A stretch of 64,000 bases of DNA from positions 1,702,501 through 1,766,500 of the forward strand of contig JAZARR010000070.1 in assembly GCA_037389465.1 (NCBI GenBank), written 5' to 3'. Position numbers and translations under genes: made by a program. Shown piece by piece: positions 63,827-64,000 of this stretch. The stretch comes from Baylisascaris procyonis (Eukaryota; Nematoda; Chromadorea; Rhabditida; Ascarididae). The notes under the pieces were generated by a model, which was given only the letters and a program-made list of their open reading frames with translations, was not told where the DNA came from and did not search any database. The number at the start of each line of letters is the position of its first letter. Position 1 is the first letter of the stretch.

Positions 63827-63946
63827 CTTTGTATTTACGGTTTGTGTAGGTATAATGACACGGATTAACATACCATGAGAGTCTACCGAAAACTTGCACT
63901 TCTTTGACTCCTAAACCTTTTTCTTACCGATCGTTTGAGTTGACAT
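63827..63946 (-). CDS. 5' end of an unrecognised gene (two exons, 25 aa)
   Basis: ATG at 63946 opens a 19-nt exon (MSTQTI plus one base) ending in a consensus ATCG/GTAAGA donor at 63928. The next exon, 63882-63827, joins in phase 1 after a TTCGGTAG acceptor. It gives DSHGMLIRVIIPTQTVNTK before a second consensus donor (AAAG/GTAAGAG). Two strong donors and a consistent phase support a real gene start. The short beta-strand-like second exon resembles the beginning of a ubiquitin-like or FERM/RA fold, but that is a guess. I found no convincing continuation to the left within the window. Confidence 0.35.
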
Positions 63947-64000
63947 AGTATAATTCAGTTACAATGAACAATGCAAAATGCCCCAAATCAACATCAGCTC

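Noticed and set aside
1..64000. CRISPR arrays, bacterial operons, riboswitches, ribosome binding sites
   Set aside because: The gene structures are spliced eukaryotic ones; no regularly spaced palindromic repeats with unique spacers were seen.

Overview
This is a 64 kb window of AT-rich eukaryotic genomic DNA. I read it as a parasitic nematode, most likely an ascaridoid (Toxocara/Ascaris/Anisakis group). The genes carry many short exons (56-300 nt) with GT-AG introns and the nematode TTTCAG acceptor. The gene families fit a nematode, and the central genes have the secretory mucin plus ShK (six-cysteine) layout known from the TES-120 surface-coat mucins of Toxocara canis. The species is inference. 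I built all gene models by hand: exon joins were accepted only when splice sites, codon phase and family similarity agreed.

Left third (1-15.4 kb), minus strand. A CD36/LIMP-2/SCARB-family scavenger receptor (start at 3700, C-terminus beyond the left edge) is followed by a complete 13-exon proton/myo-inositol cotransporter of the HMIT family (13275 to 5365, about 602 aa). A possible 75-aa single-span membrane protein lies at about 15.3 kb. The span 15.4-24.8 kb has no gene I can support. It holds a 333-bp element with perfect 23-bp terminal inverted repeats and some decayed coding-like patches.

Centre (24.8-37.4 kb), plus strand. A tandem segmental duplication (unit A about 24.84-30.13 kb, unit B about 31.58-37.43 kb) carries one five-exon gene per unit. 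Each encodes a signal peptide, a Ser/Thr-rich mucin domain built on 14-residue repeats, and three ShKT domains joined by Gly-Ser linkers. The mucin exons have diverged strongly. The 1.2 kb that holds all three ShKT exons and their introns is almost identical, which suggests recent gene conversion. A decayed BEL/Pao retrotransposon integrase sits at the junction between the units. A 260-bp LTR-like segment ends both units.

Right part (37.4-64 kb). Dinucleotide repeats and a tRNA-derived (SINE-like) repeat zone come first. Then a five-exon LAPTM-like four-span lysosomal membrane protein with a C-terminal PPPY motif (42062-45951, plus) and a complete eight-exon FoxN1/4-class forkhead factor (55896 to 49442, minus, about 511 aa). 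A two-exon gene start that I do not recognise runs on the minus strand at 63.8-63.95 kb. About 8 kb upstream of the forkhead gene is AT-rich, with short tandem repeats and one GC-richer island at about 61.5-61.7 kb.

The genes are independent, not an operon. The most unusual unit is the mucin/ShK pair: two secreted-coat paralogues whose repeat domains diversify while their cysteine domains are homogenised.
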